From NCBI GenBank assembly GCA_020846875.1, contig JADLDB010000113.1:1-64000 (forward strand): DNA of 64,000 nucleotides. Reading direction: 5' to 3'. Below, piece by piece: positions 56,729 through 64,000 of the stretch. How positions within the stretch are numbered: the first letter of the stretch is position 1; every line of letters starts with the position of its first letter. This DNA comes from Myxococcales bacterium (GTDB lineage: Bacteria; Myxococcota; Myxococcia; Myxococcales; Myxococcaceae). The notes under the pieces were generated by a model. It made no database searches. It was not told the origin of the DNA and worked only from the letters and a program-made list of their open reading frames with translations. Made by a program: the position numbers and the translations under genes.

Positions 56729-57841
56729 TCACCCTGCGGACAGCCCGGCCAGCAGCGCCAGGAACTGTTCGACCTCGCCGGGGAGCGTCTGCTCGGTCAG
56801 CGGCGTCTTGCGCAGCTTGCGCAAGAACGCGTCGAACTCGCCGCTGCGGCCGTAGAGGGACTGGCCCATGCCCACCGCCTCGTTGAAGGCGGCCAGCTTC
56901 TCCGGGTAGTTGAAGGCGTTCATCGCCCGCTCCAGCACCACGCCCACCGAGGCCTGCACCTCCTGGTCGTGGTCGATCAGGATCTCGCGATCATTGACCG
57001 CGGCGAAGCCGTCGACGAACTCCACGAAGGGCTCGAGGATCGACAGCACGTCGATCTTCGTCACGCCCGGCTGCTCGATCAGCGCCTGGAGCTTCTGGCG
57101 GAACTCGAGGATCTCCTTCTTGTCCTGGGCGCGCAGGGCCCGCCAGGCGGCGGTGCGGCCGAAGGCGTTGAGCTCCTTCTCGGTCTGCAGGGCGTTGGCC
57201 ACCACGTCCTGGGGGGCGGCCTCGCTCACCTTGTGGATGCGGGCGCGCATCAGGCGGCGCAGGTCGGCGGTGGTGGAGCGCACCACCAGGGTGGACGCCA
57301 GGGCCGCCTCGTAGCCGGGCTCGACCTCGCGGCGCTTGCACTCCCCCAGCGCGGACGCGGTCTCGTACACCATCGAGCCGATCCGGTTGCGGAACTGGAA
57401 GCGGAAGGACTGGAGCTCGGCGATCAGGTTCCAGCGATCGCCCACCACCGAGGGGTCGCGCACCCGCATCCCGAACTGCCCGACGTCGGACTTGAGCTCG
57501 TTGGCCGCCGTCTGCAGGATTTGATCGACCTGGCTCTGCTTCGGATCGACGACCAGCTCGCCCGGCGGAAACTGGGCGGCCAGCTCGGTGATCAACGCGT
57601 GCACGTCGGCGATGGTGCCGCCCACCACCGGGGCCAGCTCTTCCCACAGCGAGAGATCGGCGGAGGCCTCGATGGGCGCGTCCTCGTACTTGATCAGATC
57701 GAGCTCCCCCAGCTTGCCGATCGCCCGGGCCGCGGCCTCGTGCACCGTCCGCAAGCGGGTGGCGAAGGCAGCGTCTTCCTCGAGCGCCAGCAGCGCACCA
57801 AGACGCGGGGGCAACAGTTGATCCACGGCGAAAGCCACCAT
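56729..57841 (-). CDS. Helical protein of unknown function
   Basis: 370 residues from ATG 57841, all-helical, no signal peptide. Long amphipathic runs such as AALALEEDAAFATRLRTVHE-like heptads and QVDQILQTAANELKSDVGQ suggest coiled coils; the C-terminus is LPGEVEQFLALLAGLSAG. No family recognised. It opens the HAD-rlmI unit and is divergent from corA with only 45 bases between. Confidence 0.65.
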   Translation of the reverse strand: MVAFAVDQLLPPRLGALLALEEDAAFATRLRTVHEAAARAIGKLGELDLIKYEDAPIEASADLSLWEELAPVVGGTIADVHALITELAAQFPPGELVVDPKQSQVDQILQTAANELKSDVGQFGMRVRDPSVVGDRWNLIAELQSFRFQFRNRIGSMVYETASALGECKRREVEPGYEAALASTLVVRSTTADLRRLMRARIHKVSEAAPQDVVANALQTEKELNAFGRTAAWRALRAQDKKEILEFRQKLQALIEQPGVTKIDVLSILEPFVEFVDGFAAVNDREILIDHDQEVQASVGVVLERAMNAFNYPEKLAAFNEAVGMGQSLYGRSGEFDAFLRKLRKTPLTEQTLPGEVEQFLALLAGLSAG

Positions 57842-57886
57842 AATCCCGCTCGCCCCCCCACAGAAGGAATCTGATAGGCAGGCGCG

Positions 57887-58834
57887 GTGCTGCGCGTGCG
57901 CAAGTTCCACGAGGGGCGGCTGGACGAGGGGGACGAGGCGCTCCTGGCGGCTCCCGGCCTGACCTGGATCGACGTGGTGAAGCCCGACGAGGCGGTGCTG
58001 GGAAGGCTGGCCGAGCGCTACGGCCTGCACAAGCTGGCGCTCGAGGACTGCCTGCACCTCGATCAGCGGCCCAAGCTGGAGGAGTACCCGGGCCACCAGT
58101 TCCTCGTCCTCCAGGGCTTCACCTGCGCCAGCGAGTCCTTGAGCGACGTGACGATGCACGAGCTGCACTTCTTCCTCGGGCCGGACTGGCTCATCACCGT
58201 GCACGAGCAGGCGCACGCGGCGATCGCCGAGGTGGACAAGCGGCTCAAGGCCGATCCCACCGGCACGCTGGGGCGCGGGGTGGACTTCGTGGCCTACCTG
58301 CTGGCCGACGCGCTGGTGGACTGGAACTTCCCGTTGCTCGATCGGGTCAACGACGCGATCGACGACCTGGAGGAGCGCGTCTTTCTCGCGGGCCCGGCGC
58401 AGGTGCTGATGCAGGAGGCGCTGGAGCTCAAGCGGACCCTGGTGCTGGTGCGGCGTGTCCTCTCGCCCCAGCGCGACGTGGTGGGCCTGCTCGCCCGGCA
58501 TGGGATCGCCCACGTGCAGGAGCGCACCACGCTCTACTTCCGCGACGTCTACGATCACCTGGTGCGGATCTACGAGCAACTGGAGGCCGCGCGGGATCTG
58601 ATCGGCGGCGTGGTGGACGCGTACCTGTCGGTGGTCGCCAACCGGACCGCCGACGTGAGCAAGCAGCTCACCATCTTCGCCACGCTGTTCCTCCCCCTGT
58701 CCTTCGTGGTGGGCTTCTTCGGGCAGAACTTCGAGGTGCTGTCCGGGACCTGGTTCTTCTGGCTCATGCTGGGGCTGATGGTGGCGCTCCCGTCCTCGAT
58801 GTTCTGGTGGTTCCACCGGAAAGGCTGGCTCTGA
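57887..58834 (+). CDS. corA: CorA-type divalent cation transporter
   Basis: 315 residues from GTG 57887. N-terminal cytoplasmic domain with HKLALEDCLHLDQRPKLEEY, a long helix and two C-terminal membrane helices, with GFFGQNF where the signature GMN would be: Gly-Gln-Asn. The GxN variant occurs in other CorA subgroups, so ion selectivity may differ from Mg2+. Product is a pentameric inner-membrane channel. The downstream hydrolase starts two bases after the stop. Confidence 0.9.
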   Translation: MLRVRKFHEGRLDEGDEALLAAPGLTWIDVVKPDEAVLGRLAERYGLHKLALEDCLHLDQRPKLEEYPGHQFLVLQGFTCASESLSDVTMHELHFFLGPDWLITVHEQAHAAIAEVDKRLKADPTGTLGRGVDFVAYLLADALVDWNFPLLDRVNDAIDDLEERVFLAGPAQVLMQEALELKRTLVLVRRVLSPQRDVVGLLARHGIAHVQERTTLYFRDVYDHLVRIYEQLEAARDLIGGVVDAYLSVVANRTADVSKQLTIFATLFLPLSFVVGFFGQNFEVLSGTWFFWLMLGLMVALPSSMFWWFHRKGWL

Positions 58835-58835
58835 C

Positions 58836-59618
58836 ATGCCGTTCGCGACGGTGGGGGGACGCAGGCTGTCCTACGAGGAGCGCGGCGCGGGGCGGCCGGT
58901 CCTCTTGCTCCACGGCTTTCCCTTCACCTCCGAGAGCTTCTGGCCGCAGCTGGGTGCTCCGCCGAGCGGCTTCCGGTTGATCGTCCCGGATCACCGCGGC
59001 TTCGGAATGAGCGAGCCGGCACCCGGCCCTGCCACCATGGAGGCGCTGGCCGAAGACGCGCTGGCGCTTTTGGACGCGCTGGGCGTGCCACAAGCGGTGG
59101 TGGGCGGCGTGTCGATGGGCGGCTACGTGGCGATCGCCCTGACGCGAAGAGATCCAGGGCGCGTGAAGGCGCTGGTGCTGATGGACACGCAGTCCTCGGC
59201 CGACGACGAGGCAGGGAAGGCGCGGCGCGAGGCGGTGGCGAAGGAAGTCGAGGAGAGCGGCGTGAGCCCGGTGGTGGAGGCGCTGTTGCCGAAGCTGATG
59301 GCGCCCGCCGTCGATCCCACCGTGAGGGCGCGCGTGGAGAAGATGATGCGCGCGCAAAGCCCGGCGGCGGTGGCGGCCGCGTCGCGGGGCATGGCCACCC
59401 GCGCCGACGGCAAAGACATCCTCTCGCGCTTCGGCGGCCCGTGCCTGGTGGTGGTGGGCGAGCAGGACCTGATCACCCCCCCGGAGAAGGCCCGGGCGAT
59501 GGCCTCCCTCATGCCCCAGGCGCAAGTGGCGGTTATTCCGGGCGCGGGGCACCTCGCCAACCTGGAGGCTCCCGAGGCCCTCTCCCGGGTCCTCGCTCCG
59601 TTTCTCCAGTCGACGTAA
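58836..59618 (+). CDS. Alpha/beta-fold hydrolase
   Basis: 260 residues. Oxyanion motif LLLHGFPFTSE, DHRGFGMSEP, nucleophile elbow GGVSMGGY (S93), acid D211 in VVGEQDLITPP, and H239 in IPGAGHLANLE: the complete triad of the 3-oxoadipate enol-lactonase/haloperoxidase type. Cytoplasmic. Placed one base after the corA stop, so it is co-transcribed; a functional link is not obvious. Confidence 0.88.
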   Translation: MPFATVGGRRLSYEERGAGRPVLLLHGFPFTSESFWPQLGAPPSGFRLIVPDHRGFGMSEPAPGPATMEALAEDALALLDALGVPQAVVGGVSMGGYVAIALTRRDPGRVKALVLMDTQSSADDEAGKARREAVAKEVEESGVSPVVEALLPKLMAPAVDPTVRARVEKMMRAQSPAAVAAASRGMATRADGKDILSRFGGPCLVVVGEQDLITPPEKARAMASLMPQAQVAVIPGAGHLANLEAPEALSRVLAPFLQST

Positions 59619-59647
59619 GTCGGTGGAATTCATGGCGTTTCACCTGT

Positions 59648-59664
59648 GGGTCCTCTGAGGACCC
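59648..59664 (+). terminator. Hairpin between hydrolase and sigma-factor genes
   Basis: GGGTCCT-CTG-AGGACCC, perfect 7-bp stem with a 3-base loop, extended by two flanking pairs (G46-C66 and T47-G65 wobble). It lies 30 bases after the hydrolase stop and 44 before the sigma start. No T-run. It may end the corA transcript or be an operator in the sigma promoter region. Confidence 0.4.
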
Positions 59665-59707
59665 GCAAGGCTGGCAATGAGGGCGCCACGGGGGCGTAAC
59701 AGGCTTT

Positions 59708-60349
59708 GTGGACGCGCTGATCGCCATCACCCCGCCGTTGGAGATGTCGCTGGGACTCATGTCCACCGAGGCGTTAGCGCAGCCCTGGGTCGACGAGGTG
59801 CGCCGCGCGCGCCGGGGTGATGACCAGGCCTTCGCGGCGCTGGTGCGGGCGGTGCAGCGCCCCGTGTACGGCCTGTGCCTGCGGCTGCTCCGGACCGAGG
59901 CGGAGGCCGCCGAGGTGGCCCAGGAGACCTTCCTGCGCGCGTACCAGCACCTCGATCGCTACGACGAGTCGCGTCCTTTCGAGCTGTGGGTGCTGACCAT
60001 CGCCCGCAACCTGTGCCTCGACATCCTCCGGCGCCGGACGAAGATGAAGACCGAGGACGTGGCCGATCACGAGCAGGCGCTGCCTTCGGGCGAGTCCAGC
60101 CTGGAAGAGAAGGCCATCGCCCGCCAGGAGCGCCAGTCGCTAGAAGACGCGATGGCCACCCTGTCGGTGGAGGACCGCGAGGTGCTGGCCCTCTACTACG
60201 TGCAGAAGCGCACCACGAAGGAGATCGCCGTGGTGATGAACGTGGCCCCCGGGACGATCATGGCCCGGCTGTTCCGCGCGCGGGAGAAGCTGCGGACGCG
60301 GATGAGGGCGGCTGACTCACGGGACTCACAGAAGGAGGCGGCGTCATGA
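59708..60349 (+). CDS. ECF-type RNA polymerase sigma factor
   Basis: 213 residues. Region 2: RPVYGLCLRLLRTEAEAAEV, then QETFLRAYQHLDRYDE and IARNLCLDILRRR. Region 4: ATLSVEDREVLALYYVQK and ATMARLF-like helix-turn-helix with VMNVAPGTIMARLFRAREKL. The start is uncertain: GTG 59708, or the in-frame ATGs at 59744 and 59759; the last two lack the first 12-17 residues. The stop overlaps the anti-sigma-like gene by ATGA. Likely controls its own operon in response to an envelope signal. Confidence 0.85.
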   Translation: MDALIAITPPLEMSLGLMSTEALAQPWVDEVRRARRGDDQAFAALVRAVQRPVYGLCLRLLRTEAEAAEVAQETFLRAYQHLDRYDESRPFELWVLTIARNLCLDILRRRTKMKTEDVADHEQALPSGESSLEEKAIARQERQSLEDAMATLSVEDREVLALYYVQKRTTKEIAVVMNVAPGTIMARLFRAREKLRTRMRAADSRDSQKEAAS

Positions 60350-60825
60350 GCAACGAGCAGGATGATCGCGAGCTCGACGCGTTGATCGCCTCGCTCGCTT
60401 CGACCGAGGAAGAGCGCGCCGCCCTGCTGGAAGAGCACCGGCAGCTCGAGAAGGACCTGCTGCGCTTGTCGGACCCCCTGCCCCCGGCGGACTTCGTGGG
60501 CCAGGTGATGAAGAAGGTCGCGGCCAGCCCGGCGCGGGTGTCGAAGGTGGAGGTCGTCACCGCGGGGATCATCGTCTTCGTGACGGTGGCCCTGGCGGCG
60601 GTGACGTTGGCGGCCACGGGCGGCTTCGCGGGGAGCTTCGGCCTCGCGCTGGCGCAGTTGGTCGTAAGCGTGCGTGAGGCGCTCGTCGCGGTGGGCAGCG
60701 GGCTCCTGGCGCTCTGGACGACGGCGGCACTGCCTGCGGTGGTGGCGCTGTCCATGCTGTTGGCCGCGTCCCTGGTGGCGCTCAAGCGCTCGCTGAGGCC
60801 GGCCAACGTGAAGGTGACGTCATGA
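60346..60825 (+). CDS. Anti-sigma-factor-like membrane protein
   Basis: 159 residues, an ideal AGAAGGAGG ribosome site seven bases upstream of ATG 60346. The first 65 residues are cytoplasmic and charged; two hydrophobic segments follow (VVTAGIIVFVTVALAAVTLA; LWTTAALPAVVALSMLLAAS). No zinc-binding HxxxCxxC is present. Size, position after the sigma gene and topology suggest a membrane anti-sigma factor. Overlaps the next gene by ATGA. Confidence 0.7.
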   Translation: MSNEQDDRELDALIASLASTEEERAALLEEHRQLEKDLLRLSDPLPPADFVGQVMKKVAASPARVSKVEVVTAGIIVFVTVALAAVTLAATGGFAGSFGLALAQLVVSVREALVAVGSGLLALWTTAALPAVVALSMLLAASLVALKRSLRPANVKVTS

Positions 60826-62267
60826 CGTGTCTGCCCATCCTCGCAGCGGTGGCCCTGGCGGCCGGCCCCGTGTCGCTCCAGTACGAAGGGCCGCTCAAGG
60901 ACGCGCTCAAGGAAATCGCCCAGAAGGGCGGGATCAACGTGGTGGTGGCCGCGCCGCTCAACGAGCAGGTGCAGGTCTCCCTGACCGGCGTGTCCGCCGA
61001 GGAGGCCCTGGAGACGGTGGCGAAGGTGTACGGCCTGGAGGTGACCAAGCAGGGCAAGCTGTGGGTGATCCGCTCCGCTGCGCCCGCACCGAAGGCCGAG
61101 AGCTCGGCGCCGAAGGCGGGGACTCCGGCCCTCGCGGTGCCTCCGGAGCCGCCCAGCGCTCCGCCGGCCGCGGCGCCGCCCGTCGATCCGGAGGTGGCGA
61201 TGGATCCCGACGCGGTGCGCGAGCACGCCGATCAGATGCGCGAGGAGGCGGATCGGGTGCGGGAAGAAGCGGAGGCGATGCGGGAAGTCATGCGGGTTCA
61301 GGCGGAAGAGGCCCGCGAGCGCGCGCGTGAGCTGGCGGAGGCCCAGCGCGACGAAGCCCAGGCGCTGCGCGAGCACGCCCAGGCGCAGGCCGACGTGGCG
61401 CGGGCACAGGCGGAGGTGGCGCGCCAGCGCGTCGGCACCGGCGGTCCGGTGCGGATCGAGGCCGGCACCCAGGTGGACTCGGCCGTCGCCTACGGCGGCC
61501 CGGTGATCGTCGAGGCTGGCGCGGTGGTGGACGGTGACGCGGTGGCCTTCGGCGGCGACGTGGTGCTGGAGGCCGGCGCGGTGGTGCGCGGTGACGCGGT
61601 GTCCTTCGGCGGCTCGGTGGTGAAGAACGAGGGCGCGGTGGTGGAAGGGGACTCGGTCAACTTCGGCGGCACCGGCTTCGGCAGCGCGATGGCGCGCGGC
61701 ATGGTGAAGACGAAGAAGGCCACCGAGGCGGCGGAGCAGTCCTCGGGCGGCGGCCCGTCCTTCGGCACGCGCTTCGCCACCTTCCTCCTCGAGTTCGCGG
61801 TCCTCTTCGGGCTGGGCTTCCTGATGATGATGTTCGCCCCGCAGCGGATGAAGGCCATCGAGGAGAACGTGCGCCGGGAGCCGGTGAAGAACGGCCTGGC
61901 GGGGCTGCTCGGGCTGGTGGCGGCGGTGCCGTCGACGGTGCTGCTCATCGTCACCATCGTCGGGGCTCCGCTGGTGCTGGTGCTGTGGCCAGCGCTCGCC
62001 TTCTTCGTGGCAGTGGGCCTGGTGGCGGTGGCCAACCGGCTGGGCACCGCGCTGCCCACCGGGAAGCTGCGCAAGACGCAGGCGCTGGTGCTGGCCCTGG
62101 GCACGGTGGCGCTGATGCTGGTGTCGCTCGTCCCGGTGGCGGGGAAGATCGCGGTGGGCCTGGCGGCCCTCATCGGCCTGGGCGCGATCCTCCGCACCCG
62201 CTTCGGGCAGCCGCCGCGCGGCACGCCGATCTTCGACTCGGCGCCGAGCTCGCCCATCGCCACCTGA
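60822..62267 (+). CDS. STN / coiled-coil / bactofilin-like repeat membrane protein
   Basis: 481 residues. Signal peptide MTCLPILAAVALAAG; residues about 18-85 (LQYEGPLKDALKEIAQKGG, GVSAEEALETVAKVYGL) match the STN domain of secretins and TonB receptors; about 88-125 Ala/Pro-rich; about 128-205 a coiled coil (RVREEAEAMREVMRVQAEE); about 205-280 four beta repeats of the type V-x-x-GAVVxGDAVxFGG, as in bactofilin/polymer-forming sheets; then several C-terminal membrane helices (LLEFAVLFGLGFLMMMFAP). A rare domain order. Third gene of the sigma/anti-sigma operon. Confidence 0.75.
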   Translation: MTCLPILAAVALAAGPVSLQYEGPLKDALKEIAQKGGINVVVAAPLNEQVQVSLTGVSAEEALETVAKVYGLEVTKQGKLWVIRSAAPAPKAESSAPKAGTPALAVPPEPPSAPPAAAPPVDPEVAMDPDAVREHADQMREEADRVREEAEAMREVMRVQAEEARERARELAEAQRDEAQALREHAQAQADVARAQAEVARQRVGTGGPVRIEAGTQVDSAVAYGGPVIVEAGAVVDGDAVAFGGDVVLEAGAVVRGDAVSFGGSVVKNEGAVVEGDSVNFGGTGFGSAMARGMVKTKKATEAAEQSSGGGPSFGTRFATFLLEFAVLFGLGFLMMMFAPQRMKAIEENVRREPVKNGLAGLLGLVAAVPSTVLLIVTIVGAPLVLVLWPALAFFVAVGLVAVANRLGTALPTGKLRKTQALVLALGTVALMLVSLVPVAGKIAVGLAALIGLGAILRTRFGQPPRGTPIFDSAPSSPIAT

Positions 62268-62293
62268 CGGCCCGCCCCTGCGGGAAGTCCTGA

Positions 62294-62317
62294 CGCCCTG
62301 CCCTCACCGGCGGGGCG
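62294..62317 (+). terminator. Terminator hairpin after the sigma operon
   Basis: CGCCCTGCC-CTCACC-GGCGGGGCG, a 9-bp stem with one G-T pair and a 6-base loop, 27 bases after the STN gene stop, followed by a T-rich CCTTCGTCTTC tract. It lies between the convergent STN and dmeF genes. Confidence 0.5.
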
Positions 62318-62387
62318 CCTTCGTCTTCGCGCGGTCCCGTCCCGGCCAGGACACCTGCTGCACGCGCTGCGCGGTTGTCGTTGAGCC

Positions 62388-63326
62388 CTAGGCGGCGGCT
62401 CGTTGGCAGATCTCCACCGTCAGGTGGTCGATCTCGGCCGCGGCCAGCGCCGCTTCCTTGTACTGGGCCAGAGTGTGCGGCGACGAAGACGACACCGAAA
62501 CCACGCACACCACCTGCCTGGGACCCACGCGCCAGAGGTGCAGATCCTCCACCTTCGTGTCGCCGAGCGCCTCCAGCGCCGCCTGGACCTTCTCGCGCAG
62601 CTTCGTGGAGGGATCGAGATCGATGAGCTGGCGCGCGCACTGGCCGACGAGCCCCACCCCCCACTTGAGGATCACCGCCGCGCCCACCAGGGCCACCACC
62701 GGATCCACCCAGGCCCAGGCGAGGTACCGTCCCGCCAGCAGCGCGGCGATCGCCAGCACCGAGGTCAGCGCGTCGGCCACCACGTGCAGGTACGCCGCCC
62801 GCAGGTTGTGATCGTGATCGTGATCGGCCCCGTGCTCATGCGCGTGGGAGTGCGCCTGCCCACCGTCGAGCAGCTTCGCGGAAGCCAGGTTCACCAACAG
62901 GCCGATGACGGCCACGGGGAACGCCTCCGCGAAGCGCACCGTCTCGGGCGTGAGGAAGCGGTTGACCGCCTGAAAGCCCATCTCCACCGCGACGACGAGC
63001 ATCAGCCCCGCGCTGGTGTACCCGGCGAGCGCGTAGACCTTCCCCGTCCCAAAGGCGAACTGCGTCTGCCCGGCGCGGGTGCGCGCGTACCAGTAGGCCA
63101 GCGCGCTGATCCCCAGGGCGCCCACGTGGGTGGCCATGTGCCAGCCGTCGGCGGTGAGCGCCAGCGAGCGCGTCCAGTAGCCGAACACCAGCTCGACCAC
63201 CATCATCACGAACGTCAGGTATACCACCCAGCGGGTGCGTCGCTCGGACGCCTCGAGCTTCGGAGGCGCGTGGACGGCGCAGGCCGGGGCCGGCTCGACC
63301 GCCTTGAGCTCAGCAGCAGTCGTCAC
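62388..63326 (-). CDS. dmeF: Cation diffusion facilitator, DmeF-type exporter
   Basis: 312 residues from GTG 63326, overlapping the fur-family gene by 17 bases. Six helices; TM2 metal site TADGWHMATH (D60, H63, H67), TM5 HVVADAL (H181, D185), and a His-rich loop HSHAHEHGADHDHDH (159-173), the DmeF layout of Co/Ni/Zn/Cd exporters. The C-terminal cytoplasmic domain is the usual CDF dimer domain. Coupled translation with the regulator is clear. Confidence 0.9.
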   Translation of the reverse strand: MTTAAELKAVEPAPACAVHAPPKLEASERRTRWVVYLTFVMMVVELVFGYWTRSLALTADGWHMATHVGALGISALAYWYARTRAGQTQFAFGTGKVYALAGYTSAGLMLVVAVEMGFQAVNRFLTPETVRFAEAFPVAVIGLLVNLASAKLLDGGQAHSHAHEHGADHDHDHNLRAAYLHVVADALTSVLAIAALLAGRYLAWAWVDPVVALVGAAVILKWGVGLVGQCARQLIDLDPSTKLREKVQAALEALGDTKVEDLHLWRVGPRQVVCVVSVSSSSPHTLAQYKEAALAAAEIDHLTVEICQRAAA

Positions 63327-63753
63327 ACTTCCCCCGAAGCTGGATCTCTACCTTCTGCTTGAGCAGCGAGCGCGGCACGCCCTTGCCCTCCTTCACCTTG
63401 AGCGTCACCTCCGGCAGGCACGCCACCTGGCCACACTCGCTGCAGGTGAAGTGCGGGTGCCGCGCGTCGTCGCCCTTGTCGCGCTTCAGCTCGAAGCGCC
63501 AGACGTGGTCGCCCAGATCCGTCCGCTGCACCAGCCCCACGTCAGTGAGATCCACCAGGTTCCGGTACACGGTGGTGCGATCCATGCCCTCGTCGGCCAG
63601 CTGATCGACCAGCTCTCCGTGGGACACCGGCGTCACCGCCACCAGCAGCTTCTTGAGCACCGCCAGGCGGGGCGCCGTGCTGCGCAGCCCTGCCTTGCGG
63701 ATCGTCGTCTTCAGATCATCGAGGCTCTGCCCCGGGGCGGTCACTGTTGCCAT
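63310..63753 (-). CDS. Fur-family metalloregulator
   Basis: 147 residues. Winged helix with DRTTVYRNLVDLTDVGLV, the ARHPHFTC segment and two Cys pairs, C104/C107 and C143/C146 (plus C147), forming a structural zinc site; H99/H101 fit a sensory site. Length and pattern fit Fur, Zur or PerR; specificity is not decidable. The ATG at 63753 lies inside an inverted repeat. The gene starts 37 bases after the proline-dehydrogenase-type stop and overlaps dmeF. Confidence 0.88.
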   Translation of the reverse strand: MATVTAPGQSLDDLKTTIRKAGLRSTAPRLAVLKKLLVAVTPVSHGELVDQLADEGMDRTTVYRNLVDLTDVGLVQRTDLGDHVWRFELKRDKGDDARHPHFTCSECGQVACLPEVTLKVKEGKGVPRSLLKQKVEIQLRGKCDDCC

Positions 63754-63768
63754 TGCAGTTGCAACAGT
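63743..63768. promoter_or_regulatory. Inverted-repeat operator over the Fur-family start codon
   Basis: ACTGTTGC-N10-GCAACAGT, a perfect 8-base inverted repeat centred on the ATG codon (63753-63751). A dimeric Fur-family protein bound here would block its own gene and dmeF. The sequence does not equal the classic GATAATGATAATCATTATC Fur box. Confidence 0.5.
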
Positions 63769-63790
63769 ACCAGTCCCGCGCCGAAAAGCG

Positions 63791-64000
<210 letters not shown>

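Overview
The window is a high-GC, gene-dense, purely chromosomal stretch that fits a member of the Myxococcota (myxobacteria). The pointers are a C-terminal MYXO-CTERM sorting signal (Cys motif, hydrophobic helix, Arg run) on the 8042-11485 protein, a pair of TPR proteins matching the gliding-motility proteins GltD (AgmU) and GltE (AglT), a Hanks-type kinase with an HRDVTPRN catalytic loop, many small lipoproteins, and a gliding/Tad-type pilin. I see no rRNA, tRNA, CRISPR array, insertion sequence, integrase or phage gene.

Layout. 1-11485 (minus strand): a YfhO-like membrane protein cut by the window edge, an orphan Flp pilin, two adjacent fused MFS/spermidine-synthase-like proteins and a large CARDB/Ig-like cell-surface protein with the MYXO-CTERM tail. 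11570-16613 (plus): a tightly coupled operon of a secreted unknown, a CehA/McbA-like PHP metallohydrolase lipoprotein and an outer-membrane barrel. 16620-25759 (minus): gltE and gltD, preceded by a five-gene coupled envelope cassette (LPP20-like, FlgT-N-like, PEGA-like lipoprotein, FecR-domain protein, unknown). 25885-33555 (minus): a PilZ protein, an M16 pair (one active, one lacking the zinc motif), an uncharacterised HExxH peptidase, a cold-shock protein and an angiotensin-converting-enzyme homologue (M2). 33565-36917: Ser/Thr kinase, cmk and accA, probably one operon with the M2 gene. 37075-43538: a small lipoprotein, a 41-residue basic protein, a DmpA-type aminopeptidase, a tandem D-Ala-D-Ala-ligase-like protein, and RDD, DUF4177-like and membrane proteins.

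43579-51020: a gamma-carbonic anhydrase, a decayed coding remnant, a PspA-like protein with a VWA protein and a long MoxR AAA+ ATPase in one operon, and a divergent CPBP intramembrane protease. 51013-57841 (minus): a small unknown, a membrane-anchored subtilase, an alpha/beta hydrolase, a lipoprotein, RlmI-like methyltransferase, HAD phosphatase and an unknown. 57887-62267 (plus): CorA, an alpha/beta hydrolase, then an ECF sigma factor, an anti-sigma-like protein and an STN/coiled-coil/bactofilin-like membrane protein as one coupled operon. 62388-64000 (minus): a DmeF-type cation exporter overlapping a Fur-family regulator whose start codon sits inside a perfect inverted repeat, and the end of a pyrroline-5-carboxylate dehydrogenase gene.

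Most genes sit in runs joined by ATGA/GTGA overlaps or gaps under 15 bases, so translational coupling is the dominant arrangement. The parts most likely to hide undescribed biology are the LPP20/FlgT-N/PEGA/FecR cassette next to gltDE, the sigma/anti-sigma/STN operon, the MoxR/VWA/PspA-like operon and the PHP-lipoprotein/outer-membrane-barrel operon.
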